Below are positions 55,142 to 64,000 of a stretch of 64,000 nucleotides of DNA, piece by piece. A program made the translations under genes and the position numbers. Origin of the DNA: Mermis nigrescens (lineage: Eukaryota; Nematoda; Enoplea; Mermithida; Mermithidae). The DNA lies in NCBI GenBank assembly GCA_036768485.1, contig JAVLUZ010000507.1:1745579-1809578 (forward strand), read 5' to 3'. The notes beneath the pieces were generated by a model. It saw nothing but the letters and a program-made list of their open reading frames with translations. It did no database searches and was not told the DNA's origin. How positions within the stretch are numbered: the stretch's first letter is position 1; each line of letters begins with the position of its first letter.

Positions 55142-55811
55142 GATACGTGGGCAGCAAGAAAATTCTAGGGGGCACACATGCACATAGGGGGGTGAGGGGG
55201 TATTATACCCCTGAGGGGTCAGCTAGACCGGTACTGTGTCGGCGATTTTGAGCAAACAGGTCTTGTTCTGCATCATTTTTGACATCAAAATCAGTAAAAA
55301 TGTCAAACTTTTTCCAGCGCTTCGCGCCAGATTAGTACTTTCTTTAAGTACTTTTTACCCAAAAAGCGCCCAAAATTGATAAATTTTTGCATTTTTTAGT
55401 GTTAAAAGTGATATAATGCAGTCAAAATGGACTAAAAATGCTTTTGAAATGTGTTATTAACACGAAAAACGTTTTAGAGGCTATTTTGACCATTTTGATC
55501 ATTAAAACAGCAAAAAAATCGTAAACGTTAAATTTACTGTTTTAGATTTTTGGCATTCCACCCCCCACCCCTGCCGACCCTGACCTTGTGCACCTATGGG
55601 GGTGCAAAATTTTTGAAGGTCAAAAAATGGCCTTAAAAATGGTGGTATGGCGAAAAAACACCATTTTTCGACGTTTCTCATAAAGCACTATCCATTGGCA
55701 TCAAAAAATTGCGAAAAAAACGAAAAAAATTTTCAAAAATTGAATTCTGGGGGGTATTTTGGTTTCTGGGGGTGCATACCCTCCGAACCTCCCCCCTCAC
55801 GCCCAGGTGTG
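55142..55811 (+). mobile_element. MITE family A copy, right arm, split by another insertion
   Basis: It is flanked by exact AGTCCGAC (55134-55141, 55812-55819). At about 55172-55597 it is interrupted by a different element beginning CACACATGCACATAGGGG and ending TTGTGCACCTATG, which contains GCGCTTCGCGCCAG. This insertion is missing from the left arm. Confidence 0.88.
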
Positions 55812-56040
55812 AGTCCGACCCTACATATCTAATACATTGTCCTGATCTTTTCATTGTCCTGATTGTTTGTCCGGATTTAACCCATTTGTCCTGAGTCCGG
55901 TCCTGGTCCTGGTCCTGATTGATTGTCCGGATTTTACCCATTTGTCCTGAGTCCGGTCCTGGTCCTGATCCTGCTTGATTGTCCGGATTTTACCCATTTT
56001 GTCCTGGTCCTGGTCCTGGTTCCGGATTTTGCCCATACCC

Positions 56041-56531
56041 TACTTCATAAATCAATGGCACAAAGGTGTTGTTTGCATAAATGAGAAGGCAGCATAACAT
56101 GGATAATAAAGCACATATAAAATTCTCATAAATTTATCGAGTGAATCGCAAGCAGCTAAATTTTTTAAAATAAGATAGTAAAAATCATCTACGAAAACCA
56201 AAAACCGCAATAAATTTTCCCTTTGGTTTTTCCCAAAAGCTGACAAGCGCAAAAACAAAGGTTTGCAAGCCCTGCATCAGGGGCGTAACCAGGATTTTAT
56301 TTCGGAAAGGGAGCAAAATTTTTAAACGATCATGTTCTACTCCCCTGTGCTGTCATGTTAAAATTGTAAAAACTGCTACGATTCTTGAGAAAAACTGCCA
56401 CCCCCTGTACAAAGTAAATGGAAGCGGCCAAAATATGCGACGGGCCCCTCAGAAAAGTGCCATTCTGTGGTTAAGCATAGGAGTGAAAAACTTTCAAAAA
56501 ATCATGAAACTGCCAAAATGGGAGGCCCGAC
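56041..56531. other. Gene-free stretch with a hAT-like end
   Basis: At 56279 the sequence CAGGGGCGTAACCAGGATTT matches the element end at 52085. No partner end or coding region is seen. Confidence 0.45.
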
Positions 56532-57296
56532 CAGTGTTGCCAGGTCCCAAAATTCAGATTCTCCTGCACAGATGTAAAATTGGGGAAAAATTCTCCTGCA
56601 ATTCTCCTGAAAATATTTTGATTCTCCTGAAAATTCTCCTGGCTCATATTTTGCAGGAAAGGTTGTACAGCAGATCTACAATTGTATGTACACATGCATA
56701 TCAAGCATGCTCAGGCCAATTTACCTTGGTTCACCCAACTATTTTATTCTGATCTCTTGCCTGTTAATCCTAAGGACACTCAAGGCTAAATAATGAACAT
56801 TAATTCTCTCACAAAAAGCTCATGGAGCATATCTGCATTATACATGCAGATGCAAAAATAATGGAAGACTAATGCTGCACCACAAGGTATAACATTTTAT
56901 TCAACATCAACAGCTGACAAACATTCAATAACAGATTCCTGATCTTCATCAGGAGCTACATTTTTGGTCATGTAAATAGAATCCGTAAAGCACAACAACA
57001 TCTGTTTTGATGGCTTAAAGCTAGAAAGAGATATATTCCATAAATCAAATCAAATCAAATCAAAAGTTTATTTGTCATCAAACGAAAAAATGGGCAAATA
57101 ATTATCGACATCAAAACACACGTGTTATTCTTCAATTACACGAGAAAATTTTTTGATACATACATTATATAATTCCGAACAATACCCAAACAACTACCTG
57201 CGTGCATAAATTACGGTTTAATTAATGCGAATAATATTAAATCTGGACTAAAAAGTTTGATAGACAAGGACACGTAAAGGCCAATTAGAAATGCGC

Positions 57297-60116
57297 TTAC
57301 TTACGGCCCTGAAGAAAAGCATCAAAATCAAGAGTTTTCAATCTCATCATAAACGCTTTCGAGTTAGGAGCTTGTATAACATGCTCAGGCAAAGAGTTCC
57401 ATACAGAAACAATTCGATTACAAAATTCATATTTTCTAATGTTCAGATTTGATTTGTTTACAATTAGTTTCCGAGAGTTTGTGGCACGATTAGACCCCGT
57501 ATTGAGAACAAAAAAGTCTTCAAAAGGCAGTGCTTGAAATTTTATGATAGAATAGACCATGTTTAAATCAAAATAAAGCCGTCGAAGTTCTAGGCGTTCG
57601 AGACACAATTCCTTCAATCTAAAATCATAAGATAGAGTTTTATTATTGAATAATCGCTTTGTGAACCTTCGTTGTACATTTTCTACTAAATTTATGTCCT
57701 TAATGAGATAGGGGTTCCAAACTACAGTGCTGTACTCAAGCATGGGCCTAACATAAGTTGTAAAAGCCTTTATCAGCATTGTGTTTTGTTTTGAAACAAA
57801 AGTTCGAAAAATCAGGTTCGAGACTCTCATCGATTTTTTTACTATATATTCACAATGAACTCTAGATTTCAAATTTTTTGATATCAAAACACCAAGATCT
57901 TTCACATCAGTCGCATCTTTTGGTATTTGAAAATCATCAATTTTGTAACAATATTCAGGGTTAGACCTTCCCATCTGCAAAACAAAACATTTATCTAATG
58001 ATATCTTCAGCTGCCACATGTCAGCCCAAGTTTTGATGTGCATCAAATCATTTTGCAAATCGATAAAGTTTGAGGCAAGATTATAGATCTTAATGTCATC
58101 AGCAAAAAGTGAGATAGAACTGGTGGTCTGACGATCACACAAGTCGTTTATGTACAGCAAAAACATTGTAGGACCTAATACACTACCTTGAGGGACCCCA
58201 CTCAAAACGGGAAGTGAATCAGACAAGAAATTTCCCATTTTAACTTTTTGGGATCTCCCATTCAAGAAAGCTTTCAACCAGTTCAAGCAAAAACCATTAA
58301 TGCCATATGCACCCAATTTAACTAGAAGTTTCTTGTGTGACACAGTGTCAAAAGCTTTGCAAAAATCGATGTAGATAGCATCAATTGGCAATTTTTCGTC
58401 AAGGTTTTTCGACCATTCATTTTTACACTCTAATAGCTGTAAGGCGCACGACTTATTTTTTCTAAATCCAAACTGGCAATCACTGAGTAAACTATGCTTA
58501 TTGAGATGAGTCGTAATGTTTTCATTTACTATCGATTCCATAATTTTGCAAGGGATGCAACAAAGGGATATGGGCCTGTAGTTTTCCGGCGATGACATGT
58601 CACCTTTTTTGTGTATAGGCACTACAATGGCTTCACTCCAAAGGGTTGGTATGCTTCCTGTCCTATAAGAAATTTCAAAGATTGTAGCAAGCGGTTGTGC
58701 CAAAAACAATTTGAGTCTCTTGACAAAAAAGGCACATAGGCCATCGGGACCAACTGACAATGACGGTTTGAGGCGGTTTAAAGCAACTGAAACAGAAAAC
58801 AAATCAAATTTAACAGCAAAGTTTTCTTTACATTTAATTCTACTAGGAAAGTAAGGTAAAATGTTGTCATCATTCACAAAAGTTGATACAAAAAATTTAT
58901 TAAAAATGTCTGCCCTGTCAAAATCCTCATCAATAAATGTACCATCCTGGTTTCGTAGTAGTGGGATTTTCTTTTGACTTTTCAAACGTCGGTTGACAAA
59001 AGAATAAAAGTTTTTTAGATTCTTTGATTTCATTAACCTATTTTCTTCATCAGCAAAAAATAGCTTGATCGCATTCTTTATCTCTTTGCTCAAATTTTTA
59101 CACTTTTCTAAAATTTCGACATCTCGGCCAATTTTGTATTTCTTCCAAAGTCTCCGTTTACGAGATTGCAATTTATAGATAAGCGCGGGTAAAACTTTTC
59201 TACGTCTTTCACTTTTCTTTGGAACAAATTCAGAAATGACGAATTCCATAACAGACAAAAAACTTAGGTAAAAATCATTTACAGTAATGGAGGAAGAAAA
59301 AATAACATCCCATTCAACAGAAGCCAAATACATTTCAATTGCTTCAAAGTTCGCTTTTCTAAAATCTAGTACGAAAATAGCTGATTCATTTTTATTTTCG
59401 GCTGCTAAGTTAAAAGAAATCATTTCATGATCACTACTAGAAAAAGGTTCAATTACATTTACATTATACAGTAGGTCATAAGAAGTGCATAAAATTAAAT
59501 CTAGCATTTTATCATTTCTACTAGGCTCATTTGTCACTAAAACTAAACCCAGATTTATGAAGCAATCATAAAAAAGTTGGGTCAGTGGATTTCGAAGCGC
59601 GAAGTTTGCGGTAAAGTTCAAATCAGGCAAATTGAAATCACCGAGTATTATGCAGTTATCCATGTTTTCAGTAAATTTTTCGAGGAGTAAACAAAACTTT
59701 TGTGCATGGTCGAGATGATACCCGGGTGGCCTATAACACAAAATGAAACAAATGCTTCTGTGGGAATTTGCGTGAAAATCAATTAGAAGGGTTTCAGGAA
59801 AATCGATAAAAGGTTCCTCTAGATTAATTTTGCTAACTTTTAACGAATTTTTATAAAAAACAGCAACACCACCTCCCCTACGGAGAAGTCTGTCACATCG
59901 ATAAACATCAAACACAGAAGGTGCACAAAGAAGGCCGTCAGTTATGGCATCTGTGAGCCATGTTTCACAAACAAAAATGAGATCATATACAGCTGAAACT
60001 AGCATTGCCTGAAGTTCACTGAGCTTGTTTACAAGACTCCTAGCGTTAAAAAGAATGCATTTTAAGCCTAATTTATCATTTTTAACCGAAGCGGATTTCT
60101 TAGGGGCCGCAGTACC
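57297..60116 (-). CDS. CR1-group LINE ORF2: endonuclease and reverse transcriptase
   Basis: The first Met is at 60005 (902 aa from there), but the frame is open to 60116, and the upstream residues LKCILFNARSLVNK are the normal start of an APE-type endonuclease, so the true start is earlier. Counting from that Met: CETWL (13-17), RGGGVAVFYK (43-52), GDFNLPDLNF (122-131) and SSDHEMISF (190-198) are endonuclease motifs. Reverse transcriptase motifs are NYRPISL (475-481), IYIDFCKAFDTVSH (544-557), GVPQGSVLGP (603-612) and the catalytic FADD (634-637). The C-terminal VENVQRRFTK and WNSLP boxes are typical of CR1/Jockey-type LINEs. Target-primed copying of its own RNA is the family function. No internal stop is present, so this copy is young. 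Confidence 0.95.
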   Translation of the reverse strand, partial: GTAAPKKSASVKNDKLGLKCILFNARSLVNKLSELQAMLVSAVYDLIFVCETWLTDAITDGLLCAPSVFDVYRCDRLLRRGGGVAVFYKNSLKVSKINLEEPFIDFPETLLIDFHANSHRSICFILCYRPPGYHLDHAQKFCLLLEKFTENMDNCIILGDFNLPDLNFTANFALRNPLTQLFYDCFINLGLVLVTNEPSRNDKMLDLILCTSYDLLYNVNVIEPFSSSDHEMISFNLAAENKNESAIFVLDFRKANFEAIEMYLASVEWDVIFSSSITVNDFYLSFLSVMEFVISEFVPKKSERRRKVLPALIYKLQSRKRRLWKKYKIGRDVEILEKCKNLSKEIKNAIKLFFADEENRLMKSKNLKNFYSFVNRRLKSQKKIPLLRNQDGTFIDEDFDRADIFNKFFVSTFVNDDNILPYFPSRIKCKENFAVKFDLFSVSVALNRLKPSLSVGPDGLCAFFVKRLKLFLAQPLATIFEISYRTGSIPTLWSEAIVVPIHKKGDMSSPENYRPISLCCIPCKIMESIVNENITTHLNKHSLLSDCQFGFRKNKSCALQLLECKNEWSKNLDEKLPIDAIYIDFCKAFDTVSHKKLLVKLGAYGINGFCLNWLKAFLNGRSQKVKMGNFLSDSLPVLSGVPQGSVLGPTMFLLYINDLCDRQTTSSISLFADDIKIYNLASNFIDLQNDLMHIKTWADMWQLKISLDKCFVLQMGRSNPEYCYKIDDFQIPKDATDVKDLGVLISKNLKSRVHCEYIVKKSMRVSNLIFRTFVSKQNTMLIKAFTTYVRPMLEYSTVVWNPYLIKDINLVENVQRRFTKRLFNNKTLSYDFRLKELCLERLELRRLYFDLNMVYSIIKFQALPFEDFFVLNTGSNRATNSRKLIVNKSNLNIRKYEFCNRIVSVWNSLPEHVIQAPNSKAFMMRLKTLDFDAFLQGRK

Positions 60117-61007
60117 CTATGCTCGAGGCAAAATTTTGACGCGAAAATTTTTTCAATTCATATAAATTACGATCTATGAACCAGTCCTGCTCTCCAGCTG
60201 TCCGCTTTTCGGTCAATTCCATGTTCAACCGTCGCAAAGCTTCACGTTGCTGCCAAGACCGGTCAGGGCGAGCGTAGATTTTCGTTTTGCGGCCGCGGTC
60301 GGCGTATTTGGTTACGGCTTTGATCAGATCGGCTTTTGAAAATTCGGAATCGCATTTTACCTTGATGATACGGGGCAGTTCGGTACCATCTCGACGCGAG
60401 TTGACGGTTGGACCAGAACGGCGAATATTGACGATTTTAGTATCGTCGAAACCGGCCAGCGCCAAAAAACGTTTTACATCATCGTTCAAACTTGCGTCAT
60501 TGTTGAGTGGGGTAAAGTTTTCCAGAACGGCAGTCGCCTTTTTCGAGTCGGCCTCCAAAGCATCTTTGACAGCTGACACAACAATTTTATTTATGTCTGC
60601 AGTCGGCGCTATGGGTAGAGTTTTCAAACGAACGCACGAATCGAATTTTTGGCCAAATCGTCGAGTTTTTCATTAACAGATGACTCGAATGTATCGAACC
60701 GCTTTTCAAAAGTATCGAATTTCTTTTCGACGACCACTAGCCTTTGTTCGACCGCAAAATAACGTTTGCCAGCAGGCAAACAACGAGGACAAAAAAATAG
60801 TTGGTTCAAGGTCGAAATAAAATTATAAGCGTCGTCGCTCAATCGTAGGCAACTCGAGTGGAACCAAAATCGACAAAAGTCGCAAAATATGGCTAACGAA
60901 TCATCGTCGGCCTCATTTTTGCATTCGGGGCAAAAATGTTTTTCGGACGCGGTACTAGTCGCTGATGCCGAGCTGTTTATTCTTTTGTTCTTGGCGCCGC
61001 CACCCAT
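60100..61007 (-). CDS. LINE ORF1: PHD finger, coiled coil and nucleic-acid-binding domain (one frameshift)
   Basis: The first part (61007-60624, 127 aa) has a PHD-type zinc finger, CPECKNEADDDSLAIFC to HSSCLRL and CPRC, with Cys4-His-Cys3 spacing. A charged heptad stretch follows (VEQRLVVVEKKFDTFEKRFD). It stops at a TGA near 60624. The second part (60627-60100) continues in another frame with the conserved ORF1 domain (FDDTKIVNIRRSG, then RIIKVKC and KIYARPDRSWQQREALRRLN). A one-base shift near 60620-60627 separates them: a recent mutation or programmed frameshifting. Its last 17 bases overlap the open frame of ORF2. PHD-containing ORF1 proteins are known from CR1-type elements. Confidence 0.85.
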
Positions 61008-61877
61008 CGTTCAATTAGCCTCTAATGAGGGTTAAAAACTGCCAGACGAAGCCCCCTTAATGTGGTTGCTATTATGGATCGGTTGCTATTATGCAACTAT
61101 TATGGATCGGCCTTAATGTGGTTTTTGAAAAATATATAAAGGCATAACGAACAATGATAAGCATAACGAACATAAGATAAAGGCATAACGAACAATGATC
61201 ACAGCATCAATTGAATGGCACAATAAGCGATTTCTTAACTTATTTTTAGCGATATATAAAATTTCTGAAAAGAGCCCTGTTTGCAATGTCTTTTGAAAAA
61301 ATAAATAATACTTTATTACTAATTGTAAGTACTTCAGTAGCAAGCAAATCCTTACGTTCTGAAATATATCAAAAAATGTTTATAGGCGCTTTGCAAACGT
61401 CTATGAAACTGATAAAAACAATTAGACGGTATATGCATTTCTGCACTTCATGATATTAAGTGAATAAATGAATGAATGAATGAATGATTTACTACGGAAG
61501 CACGAAACTTATTTGGATAATGTTATAACTTAACACTTAGGTCTTAACTATGAACGAAATAAATTCTTAATGTGAAGGATCTAAGTATAAAATTATATAC
61601 AACTAACTAACTACAGTAAGTACAGTAAAAAGGGTAATGTATGATAATCATTATAACTTGCTGTTTAAGTTTTGAAAATTCTCCTGAATTCTCCTAGATT
61701 TTCAGGATTCCACTGAATTCTCCTGACATTTTAAAATTCTCCTGCATTCTCCTGCATGTTTACAACTTCTCCTGAAATTTCTCCTGAAAAGCCCATTCTC
61801 CTGCTCCTGCTCCTGAAAATTTTAGATTCTCCTGAATTCAGGAGAATTCTCCTGCACCTGGCAACCCTGGATGCAAT

Positions 61878-62565
61878 CAGTGTTGCCAGGTCCCAAAATT
61901 CAGATTCTCCTGCACAGAGGTAAAATTGGGGAAAAATTCTCCTGCAATTCTCCTGAAAATATTTTGATTCTCCTGAAAATTCTCCTGGCTCATATTTTGC
62001 AGGAAAGGTTGTACAGCAGATCTACAATTGTATGTACACATGCATATCAAGCATGCTCAGGCCAATTTACCTTGGTTCACCCAACTATTTTATTCTGATC
62101 TCTTGCCTGTTAATCCTAAGGACACTCAAGGCTAAATAATGAACATTAATTCTCTCACAAAAAGCTCATGGAGCATATCTGCATTATACAGGCAGATGCA
62201 AAAATAATGGAAGACTAATGCTGCACCACAAAGTATAACATTTTATTCAACATCAACAGCTGACAAACATTCAATAACAGATTCCTGATCTTCATCAGGA
62301 TATACTGCTCAAGGGCCTAAGCTAAAGAGGTCGCATTGTTTACAATACACATTATTCGAAAAAACAGTTTCTGTGCTTAAAACAGTGACCGCCAATTTTC
62401 AGTTGCACTTACATCATCAAAAATTTCTGGAAAGAGCCCTGTTTGCAATGTCTTTTGAAAAAATAAATAATACTTTATTACTAATTGTATGTACTTCAGT
62501 AGCAAGCAAATCCTTACGTTTTGAAATATATCAAAAAAATGTTTATAGGCGCTTTGCAAACACCG
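61878..62565. mobile_element. Second, partial copy of the same hAT-like element
   Basis: 61878-62301 is nearly identical to 56532-56960. 62410-62560 matches 61255-61400 (GAGCCCTGTTTGCAATGTC). Only the left end is present. The very high identity points to a recent copy or local duplication. Confidence 0.85.
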
Positions 62566-62739
62566 TTTTTTTCCCAGCGATTTGGTTGACATTATAGACC
62601 GAACCCAAAATTTTTTTCCACTTTTTCCGACTTTTTTCCACATTTTTTGGGAGGTCTAAAAACGTTCAAAATAGAGCGCCTGTGTTGAAAAATCAGTGTT
62701 TTTACGTGGAAAATTTTATGTACACATGCAATAGCGGTG

Positions 62740-63985
62740 TTTGATGCACTTTTTGTATAAAAATTTCGCGCTCTACAAGAATATCACGATCAGTAACGTT
62801 ATTTATGTTGAAACTTAATTTCCTTCCTTCAGTAAAGCATTTTAGCCAATTCTGAAGTCGTTTTTGACAATTAAAATTATAATTTATCAAATGGCGCGAA
62901 GCGCTAGAAAATTTTGAAATTTTAGCTCAAAAACTGTGCAGAAGGTAAGGATTTTCAATCGTAGTGGAGTTCTAGGACCAGATTATCGATAAAAAATGCT
63001 GCAATTGGCGCCGCGACGGCTCAAACATCAATAACAAGTAAGAATTAAATCAATTCGGCGCGAAGCGCCGAAAATTTTTGTAGTTTCACTTCTCTAAAAC
63101 GCATTTTTGCATTACAAAAACTAACCGAATCCGTGCAGAAGATAACGGATTTTCAATCGTAGTAAAGTTCTAGACCAGATTGTCGATAAAAATGCTGCAA
63201 TTGGCGGCGTGTGCGGCTTGCGGATTACTAACACCGCTTTTTCCACTTTTTTTGGTCTATTTGTCAACCAAAATTTTGGGAAATGGAAAAAATTTTTGGG
63301 CTTGGTTGGCATTTGTGGAAACTTTTTGTAATGTTAAAAATGCGTTTTGAGAGTTAAAACTTCGAAAATTTTTGGCGCTTCGCGCCGAATTGATTAAATT
63401 CTTACTTATTAGTAATCCTTAAGCCGCGCCGCGCCAATTCGCAGCATTTTTATCGACAATCTGGTCTAGAACTTCACTACGATTGAAAATCCTTATCTTC
63501 TGCACGGATTCAGTTAGTTTTTGTAATGCAAAAATGCGTTTTAGAGAAGTGAAACTACAAAAATTTTTCGGCGCTTCGCGCCGAATTGATTTAATTCTTT
63601 TTTGTTATTAATATTTGAGCCGCGCCGCATCAACTGCAGCATTTTTATCGACAATTTGATCTAGAACTTTACTACGATTGAAAATCCTTATCTTCTGCAC
63701 GGATTCAGTTAGTTCTTGTAATGCAGAAATGCGTTTTAGAGAAGTGAAACTACAAAAGTTTTTCGGCGCTTCGCGCCGAATTGATTCAATTCTTTTTTAA
63801 TATTAATCTTTGAGCCGCGCCGCGTCAACTGCATCATTTTTATCGATAATCTGGTTCTAGAACTCCACTACGATTGAAAAATCCTTACCTTCTGCACAGT
63901 TTTTGTAATGCAATAATGATTTAGAGAGCTAAAATTTCCGAAATTTTCTCGGCGCTTCGCGCCATTTGATAAATTATAGTTTTAA
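62740..63985. repeat. Head-to-head arrays of a ~190-bp hairpin-bearing unit
   Basis: Two plus-oriented units (from 62890 and 63057) and three inverted units (from about 63370, 63565, 63765) meet near 63300. Each has GGCGCTTCGCGCCGAA, an AAACGCATTTTTGCA block and GATTGTCGATAAAAATGCTG. The array runs to the window edge. Confidence 0.85.
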
Positions 63986-64000
63986 TTGTCAAAAAACGAC

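Larger units (their letters stand above)
53280..56040. repeat. Mirrored palindromic block, ~2.7 kb
   Basis: From the centre at about 54450 the same modules occur outwards on both sides in inverted order. These are a TTCACAAGCGCCACT minisatellite, a CCAAAGGGG spacer, GGACAAAATGGGTAAAATCC units, a family B MITE, a GTAGGGTCGGACT segment, a family A MITE and a GGACCAGGACC minisatellite. Left modules: 54100-54450, 53853-54024, 53512-53747, 53290-53500. Right modules: 54450-54805, 54908-55045, 55142-55811, 55860-56030. Confidence 0.88.
57040..61015 (-). mobile_element. Near-full-length CR1-like LINE
   Basis: The element contains ORF1 then ORF2 on the minus strand, a short 3' UTR (57296 down to about 57065) and a 3' tail of TTTGA repeats (57043-57063 read as AAATC repeats on the plus strand). 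The 5' boundary lies between 61008 and about 61110 and is not resolved, because small direct repeats (TTATGGATCGG) obscure it. It sits inside the hAT-like element 56532-61869. Confidence 0.88.
56532..61869. mobile_element. hAT-like element with TTCTCCTGAA subterminal repeats, carrying the LINE
   Basis: Ends CAGTGTTGCCAGGT (56532) and ACCTGGCAACCCTG (61869) are inverted. Many ATTCTCCTGAA units lie inside both ends (56560-56640, 61675-61850). Right of the element stands GATGCAAT (61870-61877), then another copy starts. The left flank (GGCCCGAC) does not match, so duplication or rearrangement altered one side. Without the LINE it is about 1.3 kb and has no transposase. Confidence 0.78.

Noticed and set aside
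60287..60676. 129-codon plus-strand ORF
   Set aside because: It is the antisense shadow of LINE ORF1.
1..64000. Endogenous virus genes (integrase, capsid, envelope)
   Set aside because: The only reverse transcriptases are LINE-type; no LTRs, protease, integrase or capsid motifs were seen.

Overview
This is animal nuclear DNA from a repeat-rich, AT-rich invertebrate-type genome. Protein genes are split by GT-AG introns, there is a CR1-like LINE, and several families of small transposons leave 8-bp target duplications. No operons, ribosome-binding sites, CRISPR arrays or prokaryotic genes are present. I cannot fix the phylum from the sequence.

Two genes can be reassembled from exons, both on the minus strand. 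(1) 33558-36912 encodes mitochondrial ribosomal protein uS11m (MRPS11) in three coding exons, 193 aa, complete from targeting sequence to stop. (2) 40263-50977 encodes an SPOP-like MATH-BTB protein in six coding exons, about 410 aa. It is a probable substrate adaptor of a cullin-3 ubiquitin ligase; its penultimate splice junction is provisional. Two further exon-like ORFs (8809-9144 plus, 46805-47021 minus) have no recognised family.

Layout. 1-12 kb: dense nested transposons, including a ~2-kb hAT element (4392-6371) with a decayed BED-finger transposase that is itself interrupted by another element. 11.9-12.9 kb: two minisatellites, a Helitron-like 3' end and a tRNA-like sequence. 13.7-30.1 kb: two inverted ~2-kb copies of one unit (14467-16852 and 27066-29635), each next to a related tandem repeat, with a second hAT-like element (17408-20018) between them. 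30-44 kb: MRPS11 with MITE-filled introns, a LINE fragment and a TIR element. 40-51 kb: the MATH-BTB gene with transposon-rich introns. 53.3-56.0 kb: a ~2.7-kb mirrored palindrome of minisatellites and MITEs. 56.5-62.6 kb: an hAT-like element with subterminal TTCTCCTGAA repeats, carrying a LINE (PHD-finger ORF1, endonuclease/reverse transcriptase ORF2), followed by a second partial copy. 62.7-64 kb: head-to-head arrays of a unit built around a GGCGCTTCGCGCC hairpin.

The most striking general features are: (a) one MITE family, here 'family A' (ends CAYAnnTGGGC), with more than 20 copies, many with exact 8-bp duplications and one with an empty site visible in the window; (b) several hAT-like elements that share a similar terminus or 8-bp duplication but carry different subterminal repeat motifs; (c) a GGCGC-TTC-GCGCC hairpin that recurs in otherwise unrelated repeats.
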